NCBI GenBank assembly: GCA_950295325.1
Contig: OX485804.1
Coordinates: forward strand, 52,688,429 to 52,752,428
From: Polytrichum commune
Taxonomy: Eukaryota > Streptophyta > Polytrichopsida > Polytrichales > Polytrichaceae
Direction of reading: 5' to 3'
DNA length: 64,000 nt
The position numbers were made by a program, and so were the translations under genes. This document shows, piece after piece, positions 11,047 to 24,044 of this stretch (position 1 is its first letter; every line of letters begins with the position of its first letter). The notes under the pieces are model-generated. The model was not told the origin of the DNA. It saw nothing but the letters and a program-made list of their open reading frames with translations, and did not search any database.

Positions 11047-14000
11047 CTACCTACGATCTGTCTTCCCAGTACCTCGTTTACCAGAAAACAAATGCTTAGG
11101 TTTTAGGTTGTAATGTACGCGATCAGCCTCTCCCTTTCGTGCATTCTTATTTCTTTGCTTCACAGCATTCTTTCCTATCTTCATAGCCTTCACCTTCTGG
11201 GCACTGTCCTTAAAGCCCTCACCTGCATCCAGTCCAGTACCACCGTGAGAACCAAGAATAGCACTTTCAAGGAAATCCTGACTTTTGTGTACAAGCAACA
11301 TCAATCAAAGCACACAGGTATATAACCCACCTACACAAGAAAAGCAGAGTATGAAGGACTACTATTCAAATTGGGACATTAGCAGCCTGGTGCACATCAC
11401 AAAGAGAAATCTTTTCTAATATTCCATACGAGATGAAATTTACCTGGTAGAGCCTCCATATGTGGCCGTGACAAGGAACGGGAATGGGCTCGCATTTTCT
11501 TGTTGGATTGCTGGTCAACATCCATAGCATCCTCATCTCCACCTTCAGACCTATCCCTCTTCCTGCCTTTCCTTGAAGCTGATCTACTACGGATTCTTTC
11601 CATGGCAGCACTTGGATCCAAGCCCAAGCTAGAAAGATGGCGACCCATTCTACCGCTAGTGAACTGACGGGCTGTATCATGCTTTCTAGGAACAACTGGT
11701 TTATTATCAGCAGTTTTCTTCTTTGCACGATGCTCTGCTAGCATGAGTCTCTTCTTCCGTCGAATAGCAGCTAAGGCTTCTGTTTCCTCTGTAGTCATGT
11801 CCTGTTTCACCCAACAAACCAGAGATAAAGTGTCAGCCTGGTGTTGGCAACAACATAAAAGTATCAAGGACACCTGCCTTGCTAGGAACAGAAGTTATGG
11901 CTCATGCCAACTTCCTCTCACATAACAATGGACTCCAAAAAAGCCTACAATTATGCTAACATTCTTAAGTAGCAATGAAGATATGTCAAGACTACAGACA
12001 TGCATCCCATGGTGATCCTTTCTGATGGTGTATAATTTCTTGATGGGACTAGCAGTTTCTTCTTTAATACATACAGATGAGATAAAAAAATTTGAACACA
12101 ACAATGCTTTACCTCATCACTCATATCCTCATCCTCTCCAGCTGCCTCAGCTGCTGCAGCTCGCTCATCCTCTTCTCTCTCAAGTTCATCTAGCCTTTGA
12201 AGAATATCTGGATCAACGAAATCAGCAATATTGTGGCCATCCATAATCTCTGGCACGATATCATCCTTCCAGTCTGGATCCAAAAGCAAGTAGTGCTTGT
12301 GCAAGTTCGCTGAGTAAACACCTGTCATAGAAATCCCAACATGTTGAGTCCACAGGTATTGTAATTAGGATTAGCTGCTCCACATCAAACCACTGCATAC
12401 ATACCTAGCAAAGGCATAACTATATACAATACAAGGACTAGGTGATAACCATCTACTGGCCACAAAACAGAGGAATTGACACCAGTACCTGCTCCACCAT
12501 TCTCATTCTCAAGATCCTTCTCCAATTTCCTCTTCTCAGCTGCCTTGCCTTCAGCTGCCCTTGCATCCAGAACTGCCTGAGGAATTACAGCAGGCCGTTC
12601 CTTTTGATCCCTCTGCTTTGGCATTGCCACATGTATCCTGTTCAAGCAATCATTGATCTTCTTTGATTTCATTTTCACTTCCACACGCATCTGTAGCAGC
12701 TTCTCACAGGCAGCATTTTTCACATTGATAATGCCCTCCTCAGTCATGGTACTCATAGTCAGCAAACAATTTTCATCATCTGCAGGTGCACCATCAACAA
12801 GGCCTGCACCAGCCTTAGCAGCCTCTCTCTTCATTTCCTCTATCAACAGTCGATCAGAGTCAGGGAGGGTTTCAAAAGGCTGAATATCAATTTTATTGCA
12901 AGCAACTATCAAAGGCTTGTTCTGGAAAAGAGGCTTGATCGAGTGGAAGAGAGAAGCTTGTTGAGCAATGGTGTAGCCACAGTTGCCAGAGAGATCCATC
13001 ACAAAGAGGACTGCCGCTCGCAAATGGGCAAGTGCTGTGATACTCAACATCTCAATCGTGTTACACTCCTCCAAAGGATGATCCAAAATACCAGGAGTAT
13101 CAATCACCTGGAGCATACAAGACATTCAGTCAACCAGTAGAACATCTACATGAAGTTACCAATTTCCCAAATTCTAACACAATTCCAACATAAATGCACA
13201 CAACAGCACATTTGAACACCGAGACATGGCCCAACAAAGATAATTCCAGTAGTCCAATTGCTCGGGAAGGGACCTCCCAAGCCTAATAACATCCACAGAA
13301 AGTCACCAATTTCTCACATTCTCACCAACAAAAATGCACACAACAGCACATTTGAACACCCAGACGAGGCTCAGCAGATACATTTCCAGCATTACAAAAG
13401 GACCCTCAAGGTCTAATAAATATTTGTACCTGCCATCGGAGATACTTGTAGTCTGTATGACCAACAAACAAGGACTTTGTGGTGAAAGCATAAGGCTGAA
13501 CGTCCACATCCGCTCGTGTAATTTTGTTGATGAAACTACTCTTCCCAACATTTGGATAGCCACAGATAAGGATGGTTCGAGTATTGGGATCTATTGATGG
13601 TAGCCTTGACATGTGTTGTCTGACCTGCTCCAAGTATGCCAAACTAGGGCTTACCCTTTTCATCACTGTGCACATCCGACCCAAAGCTGCTTTCTTCAAG
13701 TTCTTACACCTGGAGTAATTGGACACATTGTGTTACTCATAGAGCAACGCTTCGGCCATAATAAACACTCATGGGAGTTTCTCAAAAGTATTATGTTGAG
13801 GACTATAGGAGTAACACTTATCTTTTCACAAAAATATTGACGGTTTAATTACCAGTGATCCAATGAGTCCAAAAAACCAGAAGACAATGCTAGTTAGTAG
13901 ACTTCTCCTCAAAAGCAGACATGAGGGGGGTTGAAGGAAGGAATAAAAAAACAAAAAAAATCCACTTTATTACCAGTTTATACTAACTACAGAACTGAAT

Positions 14001-14486
14001 CCTCTCTGGATGTCACAAACCCCAGTACCCGCTTGGCATAGATTGAAATGACAATAATTTAAATACCTCATACATGCAAATGGAAAGAGTCGAGGGTTAA
14101 GTGGACACCGACCTGTAGAGAGAATCGCCATACTTCAGCAGGCGAACATAATCCTTAGAAATTTTCTCTATTAAGTTCCTTGCGGTGTTGAGCTGCCCAA
14201 GAGCAAGCTTATAATGGTCCTTGTCATACAAGTGGTTCAAGAGATCGCCATAGAAAGGATGGATATCGTCAAGACGAGGGAAATCCTCCAAGATGGTGGA
14301 AATCTTCTCGTGAAAGTTCGTCTGTGTATACTTCACCTTTCGCATGTAAAACTGCCGGATGCGGTTGATGGCATAGCCCTTGTGCACCACGGTGGGAGTC
14401 TGCCGCTGTGTCCGCGACAAGATAATATCCACAAACTCCTTGCCCGAAGGCACCACCGTAATCTTCTTGAAATTATAGAGCACCAT
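11047..14486 (-). CDS. NOG1: Nucleolar GTP-binding protein 1 (60S ribosome assembly GTPase)
   Basis: Six exons on the minus strand: 14486-14113, 13709-13430, 13107-12489, 12321-12113, 11801-11444 and 11222-11047. The phases close exactly to 671 aa, the same length as I recall for the Arabidopsis protein. NOG1 is an Obg-like GTPase that joins pre-60S particles in the nucleolus and is needed for large-subunit maturation. Visible parts: the N-terminal helical domain (about 1-160, starting [20 protein letters not shown]), the P-loop GYPNVGKSS (175-183), the switch Thr pair (about 201-202), DTPG (221-224), NKID (289-292), the NOG-C region with DGHN and DPDILQRL, an acidic and then Arg/Ser-rich part with [10 protein letters not shown], and the basic tail ending [16 protein letters not shown]. 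All expected GTPase motifs are intact. The start agrees with the conserved N-terminus of the family. Confidence 0.97.
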
Positions 14487-14516
14487 CTTGCTCCACTTTC
14501 ACAGCACCCGCAGGTC

Positions 14517-14620
14517 CTGTGTTGGGAAAAAGAGAGAGACAAAGGAAAGAGAGTGATGACGAACCGGTAACCAGGCTCGAAGGAGCTTCGAGCACCGGAT
14601 ACAGTAAGGCAGAGCCTCAC
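14517..14620 (-). other. Possible intron in the NOG1 5' leader
   Basis: On the minus strand a good donor (CG then GTGAGG, at 14620) is followed 104 bases later by a long pyrimidine tract ending in CCCAACACAG (acceptor at 14518-14517), 30 bases before the start codon. This looks like a short leader intron. A perfect 8-bp hairpin, GCTCGAAG-GAG-CTTCGAGC (14575-14593), lies inside it. No transcript evidence can be used here, so this is inference from splice signals. Confidence 0.45.
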
Positions 14621-14667
14621 CGAAAAGGGAAGAGAAACGAACAGGGCTCCAGCCTTGTTGGAGCGCC

Positions 14668-14689
14668 AAACCCTAAACCTAAAACCCTA
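14668..14689 (-). promoter_or_regulatory. Telo-box pair upstream of NOG1
   Basis: AAACCCTAA (14668-14676) is followed closely by AAAACCCTA (14681-14689) on the plus strand, i.e. TTAGGGTTT toward the gene. It lies about 180 bp upstream of the NOG1 start codon, so in the leader or proximal promoter. Telo-boxes are known elements of plant promoters for ribosomal-protein and ribosome-biogenesis genes, which fits NOG1. The motif is seen; its function is inferred. Confidence 0.7.
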
Positions 14690-14739
14690 CTGACGGATGG
14701 ATGGATGATATTTTTCTCCGTTGGTTCTGTGGGCGGATG

Positions 14740-17700
14740 ACATTATGACCGACCCAGCCAACCCCCTCCCTTAAAACATGAACCCTGAAAAGCCTGAGGA
14801 GTCAAGTACTTTCTAAGGGTAGAATTAACCCTTAAATGCCTTAGAATTTGCTTTCCTTCAAATAAACAAAATCACTTATAAGCAGTGCTTTGACTTTCTG
14901 GAAATAAGCCCAGGCATTGAAGGTTCAAGTGGTCGAACTTTCTACCACTCTCGAATCTATGATGAATGAAGATCTCCATGAATGATTAATAAAGTTAGCC
15001 TTCAAATTAATAACATCTTATAGGAATCTACTTTTTGCATCTACTTTTTGAATTGATTTTTGTTTTGGAAATTGAACTTATCTATCATCAAAATCATAAG
15101 GGAAAATCTCATAAAGTATCATCAAGAGTTAATAATCCATGATAGATGTTATTAATCTTATGATGGAATGCAAACAATCGATAATCCTATATGCTTTTTT
15201 ATATGAATGATGAGATTGTAATGTTTCAAAACCTTAAAAATTCGTGACAAAACATTTTGCATTGTTAGTTTGATCAAACACTAGTGCCACTTAACCTAAA
15301 GAGTGATGCCTTGGAACTCTAGATTATGAACCCTAATTTCCTCCTAATTCTCACTTAACAACTAAAGTTAATAGCTTTAGGGTTGGGCTTCTCTCTCTCT
15401 CTCAAATTATAGTTTTCTCCTCACCAATTTTTTTTAGGTAAAAGTTTAGGGAGGGGGAGAGGGGAGGAGCTTTGGTGTTGGGGTAGGGGTCACTCACATG
15501 TGCAACTACCTTATGTGGTGGTCTTAGCTTGTGATTTGTGGATGACAAGTAGGTTGAGATTGATGGTGGTTGCAGTGTTAGTGCATGAGATTTCAACAAT
15601 GCATGTATTTGTTACTTGTTTCTAGTACAATATACCATGCGTTGTTTGCGTGATTTGTGATGGTCATTTACACATTTTTGTATGGTTTGTGCATTCACTA
15701 GCATTGTGAAAATTTCTTGTGAGTTTGAGAGTAGTTTATTAAGACATGATGCATGTGGAAATGACATATGTTACCTTTCATACAAATCCATTCCAATATT
15801 ACTGCTAATCCATCAACAATTGTAAATGTTGCAAAAATTGGCACATGCAAATGGTGACATGCCAAAGTTTGTGATCATATTGTATCACAAACAAATTACA
15901 ACATTAGTTGACCAAAATTGCTCTCATGGCATATAATTACAAAACTTAGCCAAGAAAGAAAGAAAGCTATCATGTCACTAGGTTGGTTAAAAGGTTAGAT
16001 AGAAAATGATAAAACACAAGAAAAAACATTGAGTTTCACATGCAATAACATGACCTTATAACTAGCCTATCCTATGTTAGGATGTATAAACAAACACATT
16101 AACAAAGAAAATCTCCTCTTATTCTTAGCCTCCTTGGTGTGTAGTCCCAAGCATCGTCATTTCCTCTTGGGAACATGTAAACTCAAAATTGGGAACTCCT
16201 AAGGAGTTGTCAGGATGGTGGCCATGTTATGTCTATATCCAGTTTATTTGTTAGAAGCTCATAGAATCCAACTAATACACCAAAGACTTGATGCACCTCC
16301 AAATTATTGGATGGTGCTATTGTCCTCACAAGTATAATTTGAATGACTAATGACTAAAGTGAAGAATAAACGCAATTGAAATTATGACCTTTATTTTGAA
16401 AAATTACAGGCCGAACCAACTGGACTTGGTTGTGTTTTTGACTTGGATACCCTCAACACTATGTACATCACCAAAGCCTTTGCCCTAGGACAAGGGACAA
16501 ACTTGGCAACATTGGGTGCATGACACCAGATGCTCTAATCTTGTAAGAAAGACGAGCAACTTAAACTCATTTTTTCTCGAATCTTAAGACCACGTTACCC
16601 CGATGTCAACCCCGATACACACTACTATGTGCCTTTGGAGTGGCTGCCAATAAAACCCAAGGCCCTTGAGTGCCCTTTATAAATGACTGGTAGGATATAA
16701 TAAAATGCAAGGAGCATCTGCAATATCAACCAATTGGGTGGGCATGGTTGGCTAGGACCTAGTATAGGAGCCACATATCTTGTCACTTGATTGAAAATTC
16801 AAGGTGCCAATTCTAAAATATACATACAAACATGGCATTGCCGAGGATCACCACCACTCAAAGCATTTATGGCGGGTTTCACATCCAATTATACTTTGGT
16901 TGTTCTTACTTTTAACGAACCACGAGAAACATGGGGTTCTAGATATGGCAACCATGCTATGAGTTGCATGGATTGGTGTTACCCACCCATATGATGGATA
17001 TGGTGGGGACGCTCTAAGTTTCTTCATCCAATTCACACATTGTGCATGTTAACTAAAACCCCTGCTAAAAACACAATTTGTTCAAAGTAGAGGCAACTTA
17101 ATTATGACCCCTACCTAAATTTGTCTCCCAAGTCACCCTCCCATTCAAATACCTCTATCCAATCTAGACCAATCCCAATGTAAGTACATAGCTCAAAGGT
17201 TAGTATTGAGTGAATTGACTAGTGAGCTTGGGCATTGATTGGACATATCATGGGCTACTTGGGGTCAATAAAGGCTTATCATGAACTGTAGTTGAGTAGG
17301 TTTAGTGATGCATGATGCATGGCATGGAAGATAGCATTGAAGGTAGTAAGTGGTGTGTTGGCTTGTGGACAGATCAAGCCATGTGGGGTTCTTGTTCTTA
17401 GGGTTAGTGGGGACGATTTTGGGCCCACATGCTAGAATCAAGGATGGACAAATTAAGGTTGTGAAAAGCTAACTCAAGGGTAGGATGGGTTGGGAATAGG
17501 CTAGATGTGGACAATTAACCCCTATTGTCCTAAACGCCCATAACATGGTTGTGAGCAATTCACTTTGACCCCTTTGACACTAGCCTGAATGATTTCTTGG
17601 TTGTTTCAACTATTCCTTTTATTCATATTTGTCTGCTATGTTATGCCACGTGGATAATTTTGATTCAACGTAGTTAGCTATGTTTGGATTAATCCTAATA

Positions 17701-19650
17701 TGGGAGTGTGCTCTCAATTAGTTCACAATGGGTCCGGTCCACGAACCAAAACTTGACATTTGTCACCTCCGTTGTTTAAGGGCAACATATCCTAATCAAA
17801 TTATTATTTATTTTTGTTGATCGCTATGTGCAAATGATTCCCAATTGATCTAAAAATTTGTAGGAAACTCAAATGCAACATATCCTAAACATCTACCATT
17901 GGAAATTCTATTTGGACATGTGTTGGTGGGTGTAAATCCATTTGGAAGGTGCACATTTGTAGCACCGCTGCCTCAAATTGCAAAGCTTCCCAAAAATTCA
18001 CAAAATAATGTTTTCAAGATTTGTGTGCTGATTTTAGTAAATATACCGCCCCTCTTTTGAACAAGTGCAACATTTTTTCATTTGGAGATGATTTGAGTGG
18101 AGGTTCGATAAGAAAACCATCCCTAATTTAATTTCTAAACTTCTGCACCCTCAAAACCAGATAGATAGATAGAAACTCCGGTCCCTTTTAGGGGCCGGCG
18201 TGAATAGAGTGTCCGTTCGTAATGCCAACAACCCGATGCCCACCCTCAAAACCACTATTGATATTCCTATTATAAACTCCTACATAAGATAATTTCAACA
18301 TTTAAATGTTGTATAGTGAGTGCTCACCTCTAACATGCAAACATCTTTACAATTGGATTTGTTAAAAAAACTTTAGATCTTCAACTATGGTTGTTGAAAT
18401 TGAGGTCACATTTTCTTGGCAAACTTGAGAGAAATTAGGTGTGGGAAGTTATGGGTTAAAGCTATAAGGAACTTGCTTTGCAATTAGGTAATGGCCTATT
18501 CAAGGCTCCCCCTATTTGACGGCATAGAGCAGGCTACTACATGTGATGAAAATAATTCATGTTTTATTGAATTTTTTCTTTTTCCCTTGTATGACAACGT
18601 GGTTGCATGTGCTAAGGCATACATACCATCTCTTATACAATATGGATGCTTAATATATAGGCTAAGGGAGCCAAAGGATTGGTTTAAGCACCCTCTAGCT
18701 TATGTTAAGTTTTCTCATGCAATTCACCCAACTTTGTGCACATGTATCATTTACAAAGTAGAGGTAAGAAGGCAACCTTTTAAGAAAACCCAAAGGCCTT
18801 GCACAAGCTCAAGTTTCTCGTCCCTCCTATTAAGATTCGAGCTTCCATCAAACCAACAAGTGTTTTTTTTTGTTTACTTTTTCTTGTCTTTGCTGGAGAG
18901 CAAGGGCTAGGAGTTCACGGAGTCCGCGTAAACCCATTTGCTAACAGGGTGAAAACGCAACAAATTATATTAATATAGAATAAAAATGTTCTCAGACAAC
19001 TTGACTCCGAAAATGATAACATAGACTCTGAATTAGGGTTGCTTCACACTCTGGCCGAAGGTTGAGAGGTTGTTGATTTCCACCAATCATTTTGCAAGAA
19101 ACCAAGAATTTAGCCTCTCAACCCTTCCCACTAGAGACCAAAGTCCAAAGGCTATCGCTCTCCAAAATGTCTACATGGCAATACTTACTTACCAAGGTGA
19201 CGAACTCTCAAAAGAAGTTTGGGTCGGACAATAATGACAACCCAAATTCTGGTCGAGAGGCCGTCGATTTTTTTTCATTAAAAAAAAAAAAAACTAACAA
19301 GATCTTGGCCATTAGATTTGGAGGGGTTGTTTTGAGCAGGAAATAAAGTGAGGTGCTCCTTCTTCCTCAGGTTCGGATCTAGACTTTGGACTTTGGGCTT
19401 GGCCTTTGGAGGCCTCACACTATACCTGGCCAAAGGCTCCAATTCCTATACGTTATTGGCTATGTATTTTCAGCCCATGTCTTGGACTCTCAACAAAGTT
19501 TGGCCATTCAATCCCACGGCCTCTTGACTTGGACGGCCATAGTTTGAAGTGGTCCTTAGTGTAGTGGACGCAAGCTAGAATGAATCCGCCTTCAATTTTG
19601 TAAGGGCTTGTTTTAGCTATCCGCTGCCCAGGGTTTGGTGCTGGAGATAG
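14740..19650. other. Gene-free spacer of about 4.9 kb
   Basis: AT-rich sequence between the divergent NOG1 and bL45-like genes. Frames are short and unrecognised; the longest (18491-18910, plus, 139 codons) has a biased, low-complexity end rich in Ser and Phe and no family signature. A GATA microsatellite remnant lies near 18163, and GGTCCCTTTTAGGGGCCGG (18180-18198) is a near-palindrome. No TIR element with clear target duplication was found. Confidence 0.5.
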
Positions 19651-19880
19651 TCGTCATTATTTACAAATGAGTGGTGGCAGGAACAGAGGAGGCCAGGGGA
19701 GGAGGGCTACATCAGTCAAATCCAACGGTCGAGAAAGCACAGGCAACGTGGCCTCACCAGAAGCTTTCATCGCCCATAGACTTCTTCTCGACAAAATGGT
19801 TGTGTGATTGAGGGGCACTTGGTGTGTCTGGTGGAGATGCTCCGTCAATAGCAACCTCTGTGTCTCTCGGACCCATGCTT

Positions 19881-19900
19881 AAACCCTAAACCCTGAAACC
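19881..19900 (+). promoter_or_regulatory. Telo-box upstream of the bL45-like gene
   Basis: AAACCCTAAACCCTGAAACC, with a perfect AAACCCTAA core at 19881-19889, lies about 230 bp before the predicted start codon at 20110. It matches the motif upstream of NOG1. The gene product is a mitochondrial-ribosome type protein, so a telo-box is plausible as part of coordinated expression of translation genes. Confidence 0.65.
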
Positions 19901-20109
19901 TTTCTCGCCATAGCTAATGAAGCCACAGCATCGGGCCATGAAACCTACGGATTACAAAACATTTCTTCTCGAAACCTGTCATACTGACGCGCACGTTGCC
20001 ACGCAATTTAGTTAGCTTGCGCATTTTTCACTGTGCATATTGCAATTTGTGTGTGGCGGATTGAGGCAGGGTTCTGGTTGCACTCGGGGTTTGAGGGTGG
20101 TGGGGAGGA

Positions 20110-23100
20110 ATGGCACATCTGGGTCGCCATTTCAGGCTCCTCTCTCGCCGTTTGGCAATCGAACTTTCCTCCCCCGCGTCTTCACGTTCCGCATTGTACG
20201 GGGGTTGCTGGAGATCGGATGATGTGATGATGGTGTCCATGCGAGGGCTCTCAACAGCCTCGATTAGGGATGGGATTTTTTTTTCGTTTGAGGCGTGTGG
20301 GGGTGACAAGGAATGGTCCTCTCGCAAGGGCTTGGATTCGAGAGCAACACCTGGCCTGCCAAGATGGATGGATTCAAGACAGTTTGCCACCGTAGCTTCC
20401 TCTTTTGTAGGTGAATTGGCAATCCATCCACGCCCCCTAGCTATACATTTGAGGTTCCAACATGCCAGGCTGATGATATAAACGGGAGTACGTATACAGT
20501 TGTTTTTTATTCACTCATATCAATAATTCACTTGAGTGCGGTGCAAATATATGACAAAAATGGTCTTGGAAAATCTGAATGTGCCCTGATTAAATACCAT
20601 GGCGCAGAATTTGCACAATTGCCTCTTCTTGACGCATTCTACATTTCCGAACTTAATTCTGCTATTTGGAAACATGTTCCACATCATGTTATCCAGTTGA
20701 GATAACTAAACTGCGAATATGTATATATATATATATATATGTATTCCCTTCAAACCAACGAGCTGCTCCCTGCATTTATCGATGGCAGTTAGTAAGAATC
20801 GTTGTGATCGCAGTTGTCTTTGGGATTAGTATGTCCCCGACATTGCCCATTCTCGCACCATCTATGTCACTCAATTGAACGTTGTTCATGCTGACCTAGT
20901 GTTGTGTGATCTCATCCGCAGGCAAAGGCATTCTTCAATCACCTGCACTGGTAATAATCTTGCTTCTCCATGTCAGTTGTAGGAATTCCTTTCCAATGGG
21001 GTTCCTTTTCTTATGGCGTTATGATGATTATCAAATTGCTGTTCCTTATACACATTTATTGGCAAATTCAGGTCGTTAGTATGTTGCGAGTTATGAGACA
21101 AGTAGCCTCCAATTTGTAAAGCAGTTGTAGCATTCAACAACCCTAAGATTGGATGTGCCATGTACAATGCGTCAAAATGTTTATCAATATGGGGAACAGA
21201 TGATTGATGCACGAACTTGGCCAAGGGGAGACCGTGGTTTTGCAAAGGCTGTTGCTTTACCTCCTCAAATGCAAAAACCAGTAAGCAATATACAACCGTA
21301 TCGTTTCGTTTTCTTTCATTTCTTTCAATCAGCTCTATTATTATTTGTATTTGCAAAGGAGAAGGTTGTACATGTGCTTTTCTAATACTGCTCACATGTC
21401 ATCCTCAGTCTTCAGAGGTTCATTTTAAGTTTAGGGTTATTTATGGATCTCCTCTTCTCAAGATTGCTCCTGGTTTATAATGAATTCATCTATTCATGAC
21501 ACAGATGAAGTTACGGGTATATCAAGGGAGTCCTGGAGTCATAGGAGAACCATATAAACCCCCTCCACCTCCCCTTCCTATACTCAGACGGTTTGTCCTC
21601 TTGAACTCTCAGCCTCTCTTGAATTGGTCACTTGTTTCAGTTATTGTTCATAATGTAGGTTAATGAAGTATGCCTTTGGTCTCTTAAATTGCGTTTTTGT
21701 TTTTTGCATCTATACTTGTTTTCTTTTATGAGGTACTGGGGGGTTGTCTTCCATTAGTTTCTTCTCTAGAAGGCGACCTACTTGCTGTGCAATAATGTGG
21801 TTTTGGCACAGGTGGTTCACCAAAGAAGGATGGCAAATCAGAAGGCAGAATGTTATAGCCATGGTATATATGGATTCAACACCTAGTGAACTCTTTGAAG
21901 TGTTTATAGAAGCTTCCTTATTAGACACATTGGTAAAACCTTGTCAGAATATATATATCCTGCTCATAGACTACACAAGAGTTCCCAGGACAAGAAGACA
22001 CTGCCTCATTGATAGTCACTTGCAGATGGAACACTTAACATTCACATAATCTTCCTAAACTAACCTGTAATCTCACCTGGTGCAAGTTTGACATATGCTG
22101 GGTGTGAACACCTCTGTTGCATATCCTATTTACATATTGTCACTGTGGCACTCATGAACAGTTGAGGACAGGCTTCACATTGGCAAAAATACGTCAGAAG
22201 ACCAAAGGTTATAGCCAAGCTAAATTCTATAGGGAGGCTACTGATCTTTATAAAGAGGTGAGTTTTCCTTGGGTCCTTGTGTTAGTTTTTTTGTACATGT
22301 AGGGAATCTTCTAGGGTTGATTTTTTATTGAAAACACAAAAAATCCAATGTAATGTATCTGGAAATTTGTTGGTGCAGATAAACAGCGCCTTGGCACAGG
22401 GAGATCGCTCAGTACTTCGCAACCTTGTCACTGATAAAGTTTTGACAGTGAGTCTTCTTTCTTACTCCTTATTTGCAAAAATGGTTGCTTCCTCAACTGT
22501 TTTCCTCTCTTTCTCAGCAAAATACACTAACAAATGTGAAGGTGGATGATAGAGCTAACACCAGAAAGGATGCACATCTTAGCAAATTTTTAATTCAATT
22601 TTATGGGTTGTATTATTCAATAAGTGGTAGGCCATCTACACTTTGTATCATTCAACGAGTCATGGATTTTTAAGAATCTTGCAAATTTGTTTAACCATTG
22701 CCAGGGTTGATGCAGGCTGTCTGTTCCATGTCTTCACTAGGTTCTTTCTCACTATTTTGCCACCTGAACCATTTTTTTTGTTTCCTTTCCATGGCTGGTA
22801 GGGAATGAAGAAGGAGCTGAAGCACAGGGAGCAAGCCTGGGCTTCTGTAAAGTGGGAGCTTGTGGGTCCAATCAAGAGGATACGTACGTTGCAAGGCCGT
22901 TTGGTAAGTATTATTTGATGTTTGCACTCCTTGAAATCTTTCTGAAATATATCCTGGATGGAAGTTCTAAGGTTGAGGCATCTAAAACCGATAAGAAAGA
23001 GAGTTTGCATCTGTGTAGAAGCAATAGCAAAGAATTATTTTTCTTGCGAAGAGAAACAAATTCCAAGGAGAATCTTATTTTTTTTATTTTTTTTATTTTT

Positions 23101-24044
23101 CATGAATATGGAAATTGTTACAAACTTTGAAGTGGTAAAGTTAGGGTAACACATAGTTGATCTATAGGTTAACCCATAACCACTCATCTAAATGCTATTG
23201 TTTGGCTATGAAAGTATGATAACTCCATGGTTTAACTCTTATGGGGGTAATGAATCAGAAGCCAACACCATGTAGCTTAAACCTTATATGTTGGCATTAC
23301 ATGACCCTAGTGAGTGGTTTAATGGTCCTGGTCGACTATGGATGTCTTGACCTTAAAATTTGTATTTTGCAGATAGGAGTTGATGAGAAAAATATGGACA
23401 CAGCATTTGCACAAATTACCCTGCGTATCATCAGTAACCAAGTAAGTGTTGTGTTGTGCTGGGAGATATCTGGTCAAATTGCTGGATCAGTTGTCATATT
23501 ACCATTGGTTTCAATAGTTGCTCATGACTCCAATGCCTATATTTTTTGGATTATGTAACATTGGAAGGTGTTTTGTATGTTTGTAGAAATTTGCAGCATA
23601 TGATAAGCAAGGGAAGGTTATTGCTGGAGATCCTGAAAAAGAGGTCAGTATGCCCATCTTATGGTCAACTTTGTTTCAGAATCATTCCCTATGTGTGGAA
23701 GAGGATAGAAGTCCTCATGAATGAGGATGTGCTTGATTCATCTGAGTAGTTTGGCTCTTATTGTTGGGCGAATCTCACAGATCTTAATATAATCCAACTT
23801 TGTGATTTCTGCATCTGGTTACTTGAATTTTCTTGTCAATCAATGTATTTTCATTTAGGTTTATGGCTGAACGCTGGTAGTGTCATAGGACAATAAAGCA
23901 GAATGTGAGACCCAGTCCTAATTGTTGCGGGATAAACGATGTTGATTATTTTTACAGCTTACTGTGGAGGATATATGGGTGTTTGAGAGACAACTCTCCC
24001 ACCCAGAGTTGAGGTGGCGCTTGTGTGGTCGCCTTAATGTTTGA
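20110..24044 (+). CDS. Tim44-like domain protein, mitochondrial ribosomal protein bL45 family
   Basis: Eleven exons: 20110-20410, 20922-20950, 21200-21280, 21505-21590, 21812-21863, 22162-22257, 22379-22447, 22802-22903, 23373-23441, 23587-23643 and 23958-24044; about 342 aa. All joins keep frame, including the 29-bp exon 2. The protein resembles the plant Tim44-related/bL45 proteins (Arabidopsis At5g27395 type): a Pro-rich stretch (GVIGEPYKPPPPPLPILRR), then WFTKEGW, GYSQAKFYREATDLYKEIN, REQAWASVKWELVGPIKRIR, and a C-terminal Tim44-like region ending in VEDIWVFERQLSHPELRWRL. bL45 binds the exit-tunnel side of the mitochondrial large ribosomal subunit near the inner membrane. The N-terminus (MAHLGRHFRLLSRR, GLSTASIR) looks like a mitochondrial presequence. 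Exons 1-3 are the least certain because that part is poorly conserved; exons 4-11 are firm. Confidence 0.88.
20719..20740. repeat. AT microsatellite in intron 1 of the bL45-like gene
   Basis: A run of alternating T and A of about 22 bases lies in the intron between exons 1 and 2. It is a simple length-variable repeat with no other structure seen around it. Confidence 0.8.

Noticed and set aside
18491-18910. A 139-codon frame as a possible gene
   Set aside because: No recognisable family, low-complexity Ser/Phe end, no introns or neighbouring exons, AT-rich surroundings.
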